DNA from: Armillaria gallica
Lineage: Eukaryota > Basidiomycota > Agaricomycetes > Agaricales > Physalacriaceae
Direction of reading: 5' to 3'
NCBI GenBank assembly: GCA_037576215.1
Contig: JBANDB010000001.1
Coordinates: forward strand, 5,146,001-5,210,000
Length of the DNA stretch: 64,000 bases
The notes under the pieces were generated by a model. It searched no databases. It was not told where the DNA came from and saw nothing but the letters and a program-made list of their open reading frames with translations. This document shows positions 49,101-60,113 of this stretch, piece by piece. How positions within the stretch are numbered: position 1 is the stretch's first letter; each line of letters starts with the position of its first letter. Position numbers and translations under genes: made by a program.

Positions 49101-49600
49101 AGTTCCCCGGTCTTTTTCATCATAAGGTAGGGTCGCTTCGTTTAATACAAGCACATGTTTAAATAATTTTTCTTCTTCTGGCCATAGAAATCCATCTTGG
49201 TTGACATTTAATTCCTGCATTCTCTCTTTGGTAAGTTGGGTCGTTGGAGTAAAGTTTGGCGGTCATATTGGTAATGGTTTGAGAGACATTAAGGGATCTC
49301 TGGGTATAGTCCTATGAACATGTGCTTCTTCTGGAAACATAGTAGATACCGGCTTAATTTTCTGGTCTACACGTTTGTACATAGTGAATGCATGAACTTG
49401 CTCTTGCAGGATATCTGTTCTTACTTGATCCATTTCTTCTGCAGGCACAATGATGGTATCATCATCCTCAAAGGGGTAATCGGACAAGGTATAAACCCGA
49501 TTCTCATCGTCTTCAGAGAGGTCCTGTCTGTCTTGCTTCTGGAATTTCTCATTGGTTAACTCAATCACTTCTCGGCATCTTTTTAGACAATGTCTCGGCC
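46160..49600 (-). pseudogene. pol: pol region: reverse transcriptase, RNase H, integrase
   Basis: A single frame from about 49600 to 46860, then a one-base frameshift and continuation to 46160. Domains in order: RT fingers/palm (RSRWFCILKKND and LIHDLQPLNK; LPMGYTNSPSEFQ; active site FIDD at about 48590, in place of the usual YxDD); RNase H-like (YLSVDTSQKAVGFILSQ); integrase zinc finger (EEAHDRLGHKGEKAVYDVL); integrase core with Asp in VYIDVMVM and VVTDNGPEIKG and the Glu in VEQ; C-terminal GELVLVRNSRLEMTINCF and RYLGPYEVVRRTYGGTYKL. In-frame TGA occurs at 49263, 48852, 47928, 47721, 47283, 47277 and 46592, and TAG at 48318. The frameshift lies next to the catalytic Glu. Clearly inactive. 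Confidence 0.9.
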
Positions 49601-50055
49601 TTGTTATCTGTCTTTGCGGTGCCTCAGAAAATTCCCCAAGTTTACAAGGCTCACTCCCTATTAGCCGTAAGTAGCCAACAAAAAATGGTTTGATTGACAA
49701 GGGTGTAAATACAGAAGGGGATGCAACAAAAACTTTACTACATATAATGGAAGATGTACTACTCAACATTGCGTAACTAAGACTAGGAACTGGGGGAGAT
49801 AGGTGAGGGATGAGGGTGTATTTCATAGCTAATAGTTTGTATGTAACTAGCGAAACTAAAATGTTTTGAAGTGTCCTACAACGAGAGCAGAAGTCGACAT
49901 TGAAGGAGTCCGAATGGGCATAAATAAACAGTAAGGTATTAAAATGATACGTACTGTGAGGTGAATTCAAATAGTTGCACGAAGAAATGTATTCTGAATC
50001 TAAAATGAAGGTCAGCAAGGTTTTCACGGGGAACGAAGTGATATGAAGTACCTGC

Positions 50056-50343
50056 TTAAACTTCCTCAGCATAGTAGCATAGATCCAACTTATCATCACG
50101 GAAGGTGCGTTGTCTCCCTTGGCCGTCGTAGTACTCGAGGGGCTCCACATAGCCATGAGTAAAGAGTGCACGAACCTCCGCAGGGAGGATGGGTTCGGTG
50201 GCACAGGCAAAGCGGAGAGAGTTGGTGAGCTCGCCTCGCCCTTCGAATTCAAAGAGAGCAGCCACGTGGTAAATAAATTCGTCCTCAGTGGCAGTGAGAA
50301 GGGGGTTACGGGAAGGTAGGGGCATCTGTAGGGTACCAGACAT
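50056..50343 (-). CDS. Small ORF of unknown function inside the retrotransposon
   Basis: An open 95-aa frame, MSGTLQMPLPSRNPLL and on, with protein-like composition (HVAALFEFEGRG; EVRALFTHGYVEPLEYYDG; DDKLDLCYY). It lies between the protease-linker frame and pol, in a different frame from the long chance ORF across the same bases. It has no in-frame stop, which is notable in an element otherwise full of them, but it is short. Could be a remnant of a nested insertion or the start region of a separate pol ORF. Low certainty. Confidence 0.35.
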   Translation of the reverse strand: MSGTLQMPLPSRNPLLTATEDEFIYHVAALFEFEGRGELTNSLRFACATEPILPAEVRALFTHGYVEPLEYYDGQGRQRTFRDDKLDLCYYAEEV

Positions 50344-51406
50344 GGGATTGACATGGAGGCATCAGTGGTGGAAGCCTTGAAAGTAGGAGGGGATTCCAGG
50401 CGAAAGGTATCTGAATAAGTCATTATGGTAATAAAGAAAGTGGTGAGCTTCGTCTTCAGGACTAAGCCTATCAACAGCCCTACGCCACTGTGCAGTAAGA
50501 AATTGTTTAATGAGGAGGCCAAGTAGTCGATGAATGAAAAGTCAGATGATGCGAATGTGGGTGATGACAGGGATCCATGGGTTCTTGAAGACCTCGGCGA
50601 TGTGAGATTGTTTCGGGTCCAGAAAGGAATAGGCCAGTTCATCGTTAAGAGGCTTGTACATTTCTAGCATATCTCGGTTGCACATGGCATTAGCAATGCT
50701 CCCTGCCAGGCATCATTTCTTCGGGTCTCATGAAGATAAGGACACGTGGGGATGGAGCCTTGTGATTCCCAGAAGCATCCTCTTGGTTCATCTGCAGATT
50801 CCCATTAACTCGTGTGTTTGTCCATCCAGCATCACTAAAACTTACAATCCTTGTGGCTGCTGGAGCGTCTGAGATTCCTAACATGGTAAGGTTCCGTCTC
50901 CACTCGCCGATGTCAATGAGTCAGGCACATTCAGCATGCACACAGAAAATGGTGAGGCAAATGATCTCGATGTCGCCTATGGTGAGACAGGGATATGTTC
51001 CATTCCACTGGTCAAGATACACGTCAAGATCCATCATAAGATTGTGGATTTTGAGGGCTATCTTCAAGATCTGGTATTCGTCGAGTCCTCATAGAGTGTC
51101 ATATGAGGTGCCGAATGGATTGACAAGCTCGTTTGATGTACCGTTCTGCAAGGGAGAGTTATCACAGGGTCCTTGAAAGGACTCCATGACTTGAAAGATG
51201 AATTCTGAGTCAAGATTGTCATAAGGGAAAAGCAAAGATGGTGCGGGGACATATGGCGCGGGTTCTTGAATCATCTGTCCCTCGTTGTCGTGCTGGCAAA
51301 TCAAATATGTGAGTGCATTGCTGTCTCCATGTCCCAAGGCTGTCGAAGTTTAGCACGCAAAATGTTGTGGTTCATTGGGTAGGTCGTCAAGTGCAGCAGT
51401 GGTCTC

Positions 51407-54400
51407 TCAGCTGAGTCGTACAGGTTCAACAACGTATGCCTTGGATTTGAGACTGCCATGTGTGAGCTCTTCCAAGCTAAGAGGCGAATATACATCCAAG
51501 TCTTCACTTGAGTAAGAAGGTGTCGAGTCATTAGAACTGGGAGGAGACAATTCTGAAGTCTCATATTCAGTTCCATCACTCGATGATTCATTGTCATTAG
51601 CACGAGGTTGAACATGTTCGAATAGAGGAGAAAAGCTCCTACTTGGTGCAGGGGACGAGCCAGTGGATGACATAGCAGAAGTCATTAAAAGCCTCAGATC
51701 CATGGTCAGCATCGGCTCGGCGGGGGTCAAGTCCTTCATTTCGCAATTGAAACTCTCCCACTCATCTCCCTTGCCTTCCAAAGACAGGAATCTTTCTCCC
51801 GCATCCTCATGAGCATGCTGTTCAGGTCCTTGGTACTGTCCTTCAGGGGCTACAACAGTGGGGTTTATGGAGAACTGTCTCGTTGACTCACTCATCTCAA
51901 TGTCAAGGTCGGCAGGTGGAATGTGTATTATTTGTAGCTGCATCGCAAAGATGTTAGGAGTTGTTGTCGATGCGGAGGTCTCTGTGACTACGGTTGAGGG
52001 CATAGATGTTGGTTCAAGGCTGGACAAGGCCTGTACTGGTGGTTGGAGTAACATGGATGGGATGGGTGTTGGAGGACGAAAGCTCTCATCTGTAATATTG
52101 ACAAAATTCGTCAATTCTTTACTCAATTTAAAGGAAACATTGGACTCCATACCTGTTGCAGCCAAGGGAGTTGCAGGATACATCAGTTGATCCCTGTCTC
52201 CCTCCTCCTGGGATTCAACATGTCTTCTCTTCGACGTAGTCTGGTCCCATTCAATGCTCTCTGGATTGTCGTCTTCTTCATCCTCTCCTCGCTTCGACTT
52301 CTTGTCGTGGTCATCGCTGTCATCTGATGATGACTGACTTGAATCAACTTCTGTAGGTTCATACGTCTCGAGTACGAACACGGTTGGGTGGAACTGAGGC
52401 ATTTCGAGGAGAGGATGGGCTGTGGGTGGAGAATACATATTGATTTGTTGTGGGTACAGCATGTGATGCATCATGTCAAGGTATACTGGGTTGTGAAGGA
52501 TGAGTGCACTCCCTCACTGGTTAGATACCTGTGCGAGGGTGCATATGATGAAGTCCAATCATACAGCTATGAGAAGAGGTAAGCCTCTCTTCAATATCCG
52601 TAGTTCTTCTTCATCAATGCTCATCCTCAGTGAGTAGTCTCTCGGCACTCGAAAGACTCCCCTCACTTTGTCGTGTTTGACAGAAATAATTTGCTGGACA
52701 GGTAAGACAAACGTGAATGGCAGGGCAGGGTGTGGGGGTGGTGGAATATGTCACAAGCCTCGAGGAATGGGGATAGGTAGAGTTCCTTGCACAAGTTTGC
52801 CTTGATTGTCGTGGTTAACTCGGTAGATGTACAAATGAACTGAATTGTCATCCTGGCTCTCATTCCCAGAACTCTTGCTCTCATCGAGTATTGCATCCGG
52901 GGGTTGTTGGGTCTCTGGATTAGTGTTGCCATCTGGAGGGTAAGAGTTCCGCCGTCAAACAGCAGGCATGTCTCCCTCTTGGCAACCATCTCCGTTGACT
53001 TCCTGGATCCTGTCCAGACTCTGTATCAAGATCCCTGGACCATTTGCATGGTCCTCATCATCGCTATCCTCGTAGGCTGGGGTGAGGAGTCTGGTTTCTT
53101 CAGGGTTCAAACAAGCTATCTGCCATTTCAGTAAGTCATTCCATTCTTTATCCATTTCGAACTCACATTCGTGTTTTTCAGGGAAAAAGAGAATAACAGT
53201 GTGTCCTACACGAGAAGAGATTGGAATGCCATCTGGGCCTTGCAACTCGGCAAGACTGGCATTGAAGGCATGCATACGTCGAACTCGTTGCCCACGTATA
53301 ACGTCGGTGTCGAGTCGCAAGGCATGGTTGGTTGATAAAACAATCGAGTGGAATGAAAGTGGCCCAGTGACACTGGGATGGGAGAGAGAATTGCGTAAAT
53401 AGTCGAGCTGGGTAGTAGCGACAGATGGAAGAAGTGGGTAATAGATGGCAGAGTTGCGTAGAGGGTCGGAATGTGGCATGTTGTTCGATGGGAGGGGAGG
53501 TGTCACCCCCCCATTGTCGTAACAGCAAAGAGTCTGCACATGCTGGTGAATCTCGTCACAGGTCATGTGGCTGTGCAGTGGCAATGACATGATGATTTGG
53601 TTGTATTTATTCTGGATGGTATTAACTGTAGTTATTGGATTGGTACTCCCATCCTTGCTTGTACTCTCGCTTTTATAGCTCGTCCTCCCCCTTTGTAAAG
53701 GGATTTGACTAACAAGATGGTGTATCTCAGTGGATAACACGTTGAACATGTCTTTTGGTGAGCACATTTGTGTTTTAATTGCAGTTTCTTCTTCTGGCTC
53801 ACTGGTTCCTAGGATTGACCACAAAGGCAGTCGTCTCCATGGGTAGTACACGCATTTTTCTTCTGCTTTTGTGTACAGTACTATCTGTTTATTGGTTGTA
53901 GGAAAATCAGCTGGTACCTTTAATTCTATTGAAGGTGTGACATCTATTGCACTAACACCTCCAATAAGAAATCTTAAAGCTTCTAGGAGACTTCGCTGTT
54001 CTTGCTCGTCTCTGAGGACACTTAATTTGTTCAAGTCGCTTGCTAGGCTGGTTTCCTGCCTATCGTTGTCAGGCATAGGCCATCCCAAGGCTGGACTCAG
54101 TCCCCGGCACTTGTTTCTCCAGTCAGCAACTTTCCGATATGCGTCCTTGCCTCGTTTCTCGATTTCTTGGTATTCTAGTAAGATGTTGTCTTTACTTTCA
54201 TCTTCAAAGCTCTCGCTTGAGCTCATTGTTTCATCTTCCGAACTTTCTGTATGGTCTGAAGACTCAGTATTTGAATCATTCAAGTCCCAGCTTTCAAAAC
54301 TCTGATTGTCATCGTCTCGGCCCTTCAAAGTCATGGGATTATCTGGGGGTGTTATGTGACTTAAATAGGCATTATATTGTGACGTCCCTGCGGGTACTAT

Positions 54401-57400
54401 TGCCTCGCCATCTTCAAGTCGCCATGAGCCTTCAAACTCTAAGTCATCTTGTTCAACATAGTAAGATGGTATGGGTCCTTCCATTTGAGTGTCCCAAGAC
54501 TCGGGCACCACTAATAATTCTGTCTGTTTTCCTGTATTGTACGGATCCTTGTAGACAAGGTATGTACCGTCTACCTTTTCTTTCATTGAAACCATGTTTC
54601 CTCGAATCCACAGTTGTCCAAGTAACATCTGGAAATTCACTTTGTAGCTTCCCACGAATAACACGGCGTTGGTTACTACTGAGCCTTGGAATAGCAAGAC
54701 TTCACTAAACTTGCCAGTGAGTACTCCCTGATTTCCGTTTGCATCTGCGCAGCATGCCTCTTCTAAGAGCATTACGGGGTAGTCTTTATTTAATTCTTTG
54801 GCTACAGCTCTGCTAATTATATTGACTTCAGACCTGGAATCTACTATGGCATTAACCCATAGTTTTCGATCCCCAAGCCCTATATTCACCTTGATCACGA
54901 CTAAAGAGGCTCGTTCATCTAGCTTCTTGCCTTCGGGTCTCGACGTGAGGTTATGTACATGGGCTGTATTAATTGTACTAGGTAAGATTTGAGTTTCGTT
55001 CTTCTTGTCATTCTCAAATCTGACAGTCCACGTTTGTAGCTCCTTAATCATTTGCTTGTGAAGCTCGGCACTTTGAGCCATGAGCTCCCCAATGGGCACG
55101 GTTATCAGCGTGTTTAACATCATCTTAATCAGATTACCTGGTGAGTATTTTTCGGCTATCGGTGGGCCTCTAACTGCCTTTGTTTTGCTAGTCTCATTGC
55201 CAGGATTCAATCAGGAACTTTCTGCTTGTTGCCCTACGATTGCTGGGCTTTCAAGGTTGATCATCTCAACATCATTAGGCTCTTCTGGGGTGCATGCACG
55301 AGGCATTCTTGCTCTAATTGGTATTGGCGGTGGAGGTGGAGTTCTATCTCTCCTTTCCTTTCGAGGTTTAGCTAATTCTGTACTTAGCTTACCTTTATTT
55401 GGGTTCAAACGAGTTCCGTACGGGTTGCTTGGCAATGCCTTAGTAACTCCTTGGACTATCCCCTTTGCTCTTTCTGTCATGCTTGTCAGCAGACCTCTTG
55501 GAATGGCACGTCGCTCTTGATTTCGATCTAGGAGTCCTTCAGTATGTCTTTCTACAGCATAGGCATGACTGGGCCTTTAGTAAGTGCACATGTCATTGTA
55601 TTCATCATCTTCCTGATCGCTGTTATAGTAATCATAATATTCATCCTTGTTCACATCTTTTTCTTCATCAGAATAGTAGGTTCCCATCATGTTGAATGAT
55701 ACATGATTGGTTCTAACTGTTGCCTTGTGGATAGCATTGACAAGAGTCTCTGATCTGACTCGTTGGACAGGTGCTCCATCTGGGAAGGTGATTCTTCCTT
55801 TCTCACCCCAGCGTACCTGACCATCTCTGATCATCCCATTAATAGGTGGGCATTGTCGTATCATATGTTCAGGACTTCCGCAACCATAGCACATCATTCC
55901 TCCCATGGCCATCCTCCCCATCTCTCAAAACTGAGGCGGTGGTGAAAAATTTGATCTTTGCATGGGTGGGAATATAGCTCCAGTTCGTCGAATTGGTGGG
56001 GCTATGATATCCACAATGGCCGAGTCCATTTTAAGGGCTCAGTAATATACTTGTGCGTAATCAGTGTCACTTACCTTCATTCTGGATAGCTTACCTATGA
56101 GCTCTTCGACTTCATCCATCTGATTCTTCTCAGGTTCTGGTTCTTTCTTATTCTTAGCTTTAGACTTACCTTTTTCTTCAAGTTTTTCTTGCCAGTGGTT
56201 GTCTCATTCCTTCTGCCATTTCTTAGGCTTCTCTTGGGACTCGTCATCATCTGATTCATCATCAGACTCACTGCCTGATTCATCGGTTGAGTCATACTTA
56301 AAGGTATGTTTGCTCTTCTTTCCTTTCTTCTTTTGGCTTAGATGCTTGTTTTGGTGTTTCTTGTCTTCATAGTCTGAGCCATTGTCCAAGTTGGAGGAAT
56401 CACTGTCCTCATCATCACTGGAAGTCTCATCTTCAATCATCGTCATCTTTAAGAGCTCCCTGAGCTTTGCACAGCGGTCTTTCGACTTTCTTGCTGTCAG
56501 GTCAGCATCGAAATGATCTCAAGTAAACATCGCATACACAATTTTTGCAACGTCTTCTCATGGGATCACTTTACATGGGTTGTAACATGGGTGCGAGGTC
56601 ATATACCTAGCCTTGACTATTTCTCGAAGGTTACCATTGAGGCCATACCAAAATTTGGTATGTTGCTCGTCTTATGTGATCTTACCTTTATGAAGTAACC
56701 AGTTTGCCATTGTCAGGAATTCAACCTCATATTTCTTGAATCTTTTGAGGTCATAAATTCCTTTACTGTGCCATTGGTCCATCAGTTTGTCCAGATCACT
56801 CATGAGATATCTAGACTCGTTTAGCTCTGCATCGTAATAGGTGAGTATATCCTTTTTGAGTTGTACCCAGTCTTCCTTAACGAAGCTATCTAGTGCTTCA
56901 ACAAATCTCGTGACTTTGGTTGAGCAATAGTCAATGATTCGCCAACACTTCTCTTTATCAGGTATGTTATACACTGCACACATTTGCTTGTATTGGCATA
57001 TAAACTTCTTGACAGTGTCATATTTACCAGAAAACTTCGCTGGAGCTGATCGTGCTCCCAATAAGGGCATCATATCTGGTGTTTGGACAGTGTTAGTGTT
57101 ATATGAGGTTGCCGGTATGTGTGCTGTTCCTGATGTATTTACTGGATTGACTGATGGAAATGATGTTGGATAACTTTGTCTAGCTTGTGCAAAGGAGGCT
57201 CCAGGCATTGATGAAGCTGTTGTTCAATGCTGGGCTCCTGTCAGAGGAGGATTCATTGTGGTAGTTTGGGGTAGGCCATCGTCTTGTTCCTCAATATCTA
57301 TAATGTCTGACCGTATACTGCTTAGTACTTCCCCCAAGTCAGACGTGCCTTCACTCTGGGGGGTGGTGTCTTGATGGTGTTGCCACATCTGTGGATCAAT

Positions 57401-57586
57401 CACTGGATGGGGTACAATGTTCTGACTGGAAAGGTTGAGCATTTGATAGGTGCTGGTTGTAGCATCTTCAGGTCCTGGTGCCATTGTATTTGTCAGTATT
57501 GCCGAATATAATGATTTGTGAATGGTACGATGGTTCTGAAGGAAATGAGTTCGGGTGTGAATGGGTTCTGAAGCTATGGGAGTCAA
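51407..57586 (-). pseudogene. gag: gag-protease region of the Ty3/gypsy element
   Basis: One reading frame runs through the whole stretch, cut by stops. It contains the gag core (FSGKYDTVKKFICQYKQMC and NESRYLMSDLDKLMDQWHSKG, 56672-57208), a charged acidic section, and a zinc knuckle CYGCGSPEHMIRQC (CX2CX4HX4C) near 55880. The retropepsin reads VNAIVDSRSEVNIISR around 54830 and has MLLGQLWIRG later. A long acidic, Ser/Pro-rich linker to 51407 follows. The catalytic triplet reads Asp-Ser-Arg instead of Asp-Ser/Thr-Gly. In-frame TGA lies at 57224, 56558, 56519, 56204, 56039, 55925, 55211, 52955, 52751 and 52514, and TAA at 56672 and 55577. Confidence 0.88.
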
Positions 57587-57601
57587 TATCAGATTGATCC
57601 C

Positions 57602-57619
57602 CCCTCGCGGTGGGCTCCA
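57602..57619 (-). other. Candidate primer-binding site
   Basis: On the minus strand, four bases (TAAT) inside the 5' LTR, the sequence reads TGGAGCCCACCGCGAGG. TGG is the complement of the tRNA CCA end and sits where Ty3/gypsy primer sites lie. The tRNA was not identified. Confidence 0.6.
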
Positions 57620-57623
57620 ATTA

Positions 57624-58259
57624 TGTCACAGATATTATGGGGTGACTAGAATATATCGTACTGTAAATGTTAGTACGACAAGGTGAGTTCAGGGGATTCA
57701 GCACATGTGCTATACTCTGCTTGACTCCAAGGACGTCCAACGAATGAACGTGTATGATACTGAAAATTAATCAGAGTGCGTGTGCGCTTCAATCTCTGAT
57801 TTCTTGCTACTGTTACTGCTACTAGGCCAACTGTATGGTGGTTGGCAACTGACTGTTGTTCTGACTGTTAACTGACTGATTTCACAAGGTCTTCTTGACT
57901 TTGTGAACTTGCTGCTTAAGATGGTGGAGACTTATCCACCTCTCATTCTGAATTCAATACTCTGTTTCTGGGGTCTAAAAGTTACATTGCATTCCATTTC
58001 CTGGCCTTTATATACAAGTTGGCTATCCTATTTTTAGATACTTGGATTACTCAGCCTTCGGCCATCCTGTATGTGTATTAGTAAGGATTTTCTGCTAGTA
58101 GGCACATCATAGCATGCTGCTTACTCATCCATCAGGTCAGGCATGATTCTCACCTGCTATGGATGGCCGATGACTTACTAAGTGATTAGTAAGCACTTAC
58201 TCAGCACCTTTTCTCGGTCCGAATTCTGGTTTTCTACCGGCCCGGGTTCTGGCCTGACA
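57624..58259 (-). repeat. Right LTR (5' LTR of the element)
   Basis: 636 bp, partner of 44290-44925. On the minus strand it contains TATATAAA at 58008-58015, a plausible promoter TATA box, present in both LTRs. Confidence 0.95.
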
Positions 58260-59166
58260 CCATGCCTGACTATCAAATGCAAGGCTAGTGGATATGCTGC
58301 GAAGGCAGCTTTTCTCCCTCAGGTCTACTTGACTTCGAGCTGCTATGATGAGAAATGAGGATACATAATATACAAGTCATTCAGAGCCACAACGTACAAT
58401 ATGCACCAATCTCTGTGGGAATAAGTGCTAAATGTTCCAAAGAAGAACTGCTAAGGGAGAGAACAGAAGCAATGGCGAAGATATTGTGCTTGAACAACAG
58501 GACACTTAGGATGTGGAGGTTGGCTATGGATATTGTGGATTGGGGAGAGTTGAACAGACACTCTAGAGCAGCACCACCCATATTCAGTTCTAGAGTAGAA
58601 GGAGTGCAATGATGGGATGCGATGGGGATGTGGTCCATGGTGCCGGGATCATCAAAACGGATTCGAGATGCAGAGATGACCTCAAGGTCGCTGAAACTGG
58701 CGAACAAGGAAAGCATCTGAGCATGCATCTCGAAGACTATATCATCTAATATGAGATGATGAACACTAGATATTGAATAGGGTGGAGAGAAGAAGTTGGC
58801 TCCGAGTATAGTTGCTTTGTTTGTCCCTAGAAATATGTGAACCTGTTGAAGGTCGAGGATGAGCTCCGATAGGGAGGGAAATATGCACTGGTAGTTGATG
58901 TCCTCTATCAAATACCAGTGATGTAATGCAAGGGTACGAATCGATGATTGCATGTACTTTGAAGCCAGCAGAGTTTCTTGGAATTTGAGACAGATGTCTG
59001 TATGGTTATCTTGCCTACAATGGCGAAGTTTCACATTGGAGAAAAGGAGTCGGCGGGTTGGAGGAAGAAAAGAGGAATGGGAGAGCGAGCATGCCTTGAG
59101 TGAGGGGAAATCCAAGCTAAGATGACCGAGGATTTCTTCCAATATATCTTCAGGGATGTCCGACAT
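58260..59166 (-). pseudogene. 5' part of an F-box gene split by the LTR retrotransposon
   Basis: Exon 1 (58398-59166) starts MSDIPEDILEEILGHLSLD with SLKACSLSHSSFLPPTRRLL, a clear F-box for Skp1 docking, followed by leucine-rich-like segments (FPSLSELILDLQQVHIFLG; LEHLALIPTEIGAY). A 55-nt phase-1 intron (GTACGT...CATAG) leads to exon 2, which runs 83 bases to the insertion point at 58260 and resumes at 44285. The intact gene would have encoded about 455 aa. Without splicing at 58397 the frame would end at once in TGA at 58381. With the element present, the protein would be cut at about residue 284 plus LTR-encoded residues. Confidence 0.85.
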
Positions 59167-60113
59167 GATGCATGAAGAGGAGCAAAGTTAACACAGCCAC
59201 ATGAAACTCAACTCAACACACTGCAAGCGGTTTACCGTCCGATACTGGGTTCCCACGCTAACTTAGCTGCACTTAGCTGCCATTGCCGTTTCGGGATTGA
59301 TAGCTTATTTCTTTTCTTTTGGCTTTGCCTCACATCTCAGAAATCTCATACTCTTTGCAGGTTTGTATTTAAGTACTATGAGCTGTACTGAGCTCACCCA
59401 AAATATGAAAAATACGAATCTCTTGAGTTATGAATGAAACAATGTTATCTATCCATGCTTTGTCAGCGGACTTACCTGCCACCGGTCGAATCGGTCCGAG
59501 ATTTACCTGCCACTTACCTGCCACCCCCTTCGTTATTGTCTTTGCGCCCATTCCTCACAGCTCATTTGCTCCTACAACTATTCTCTGATACATTATAATA
59601 TATACTGCAGGATTCACAATTTTTCGACCTGTTTTCGAGCGTGTACAATGAATATTTTGCACCTACTTTTCTCCCTTTTTTCGTTTTCCTTTCTTGTATT
59701 TCCTGATACTCTTTTCGAGCGCACAAGCTACTTACATCATATGTATACATCAGAACATGACTTACTGGTGCTGTATTTTCAGCAATTTGGTATAACTTGC
59801 GTGCTCGACGCTTGTTTCGAGCCTTTAAGATCATGAGAAATTGATACAATGTCAGGCGCGCGCAGCGCGGAAAAATAACACGGAACGGTTACATCTACAA
59901 AATAGTAATAGCTTTAGCATAATGATGAAGGGGCGAGAGCCTTCCGGATTTTTCTTTTCTCTTTCTTTTTTCTTCCAAATTCGGGTGAAAACACCCAGTG
60001 TATTGGACGGAAAACCCTGCAAGCTTCGCTGAAACAAATGTGAGGAACATTAAGGGCTCTTTAAGTTCAATTTCGTTCATACATGAAGATACACATAAGG
60101 TCATTTAAATAAA
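59167..60113. other. Gene-free, T-rich stretch
   Basis: Pyrimidine-rich low-complexity runs (59660-59700 and 59950-59980). No coding region with domain or splice support. It holds the 5' flank of the F-box gene and the 3' flank of FET3. Confidence 0.5.

Larger units (their letters stand above)
44290..58259 (-). mobile_element. Ty3/gypsy LTR retrotransposon, full length but decayed
   Basis: A 13,970-bp element transcribed on the minus strand, bounded by two 636-bp LTRs (TGTCA...TGACA) and flanked by the 4-bp target duplication CCAT (44286-44289 and 58260-58263). Order from the right: primer-binding site, gag with CCHC knuckle, aspartic protease, a long acidic linker region, reverse transcriptase, RNase H, integrase, then an extra ORF before the left LTR. 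Protease-RT-RNaseH-integrase order marks it as Ty3/gypsy; no chromodomain is seen after integrase. A polypurine tract is not evident next to the left LTR. All ORFs carry stops, so it cannot make its own proteins. Confidence 0.95.

Noticed and set aside
49640..50642. Upstream half of the long minus-strand ORF 49263-50642 as pol protein
   Set aside because: Only the part below about 49600 looks like pol. The rest is low-complexity and overlaps another open frame (50056-50343), so it is probably chance.
45107..57586. TGA read as an amino acid (recoding) in the retrotransposon
   Set aside because: Host genes in the window (sedolisin, SHMT, FET3) end in TGA, TAA and TAG stops also occur in the element, and several sites expect Arg rather than Trp. 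Mutational decay explains it better.
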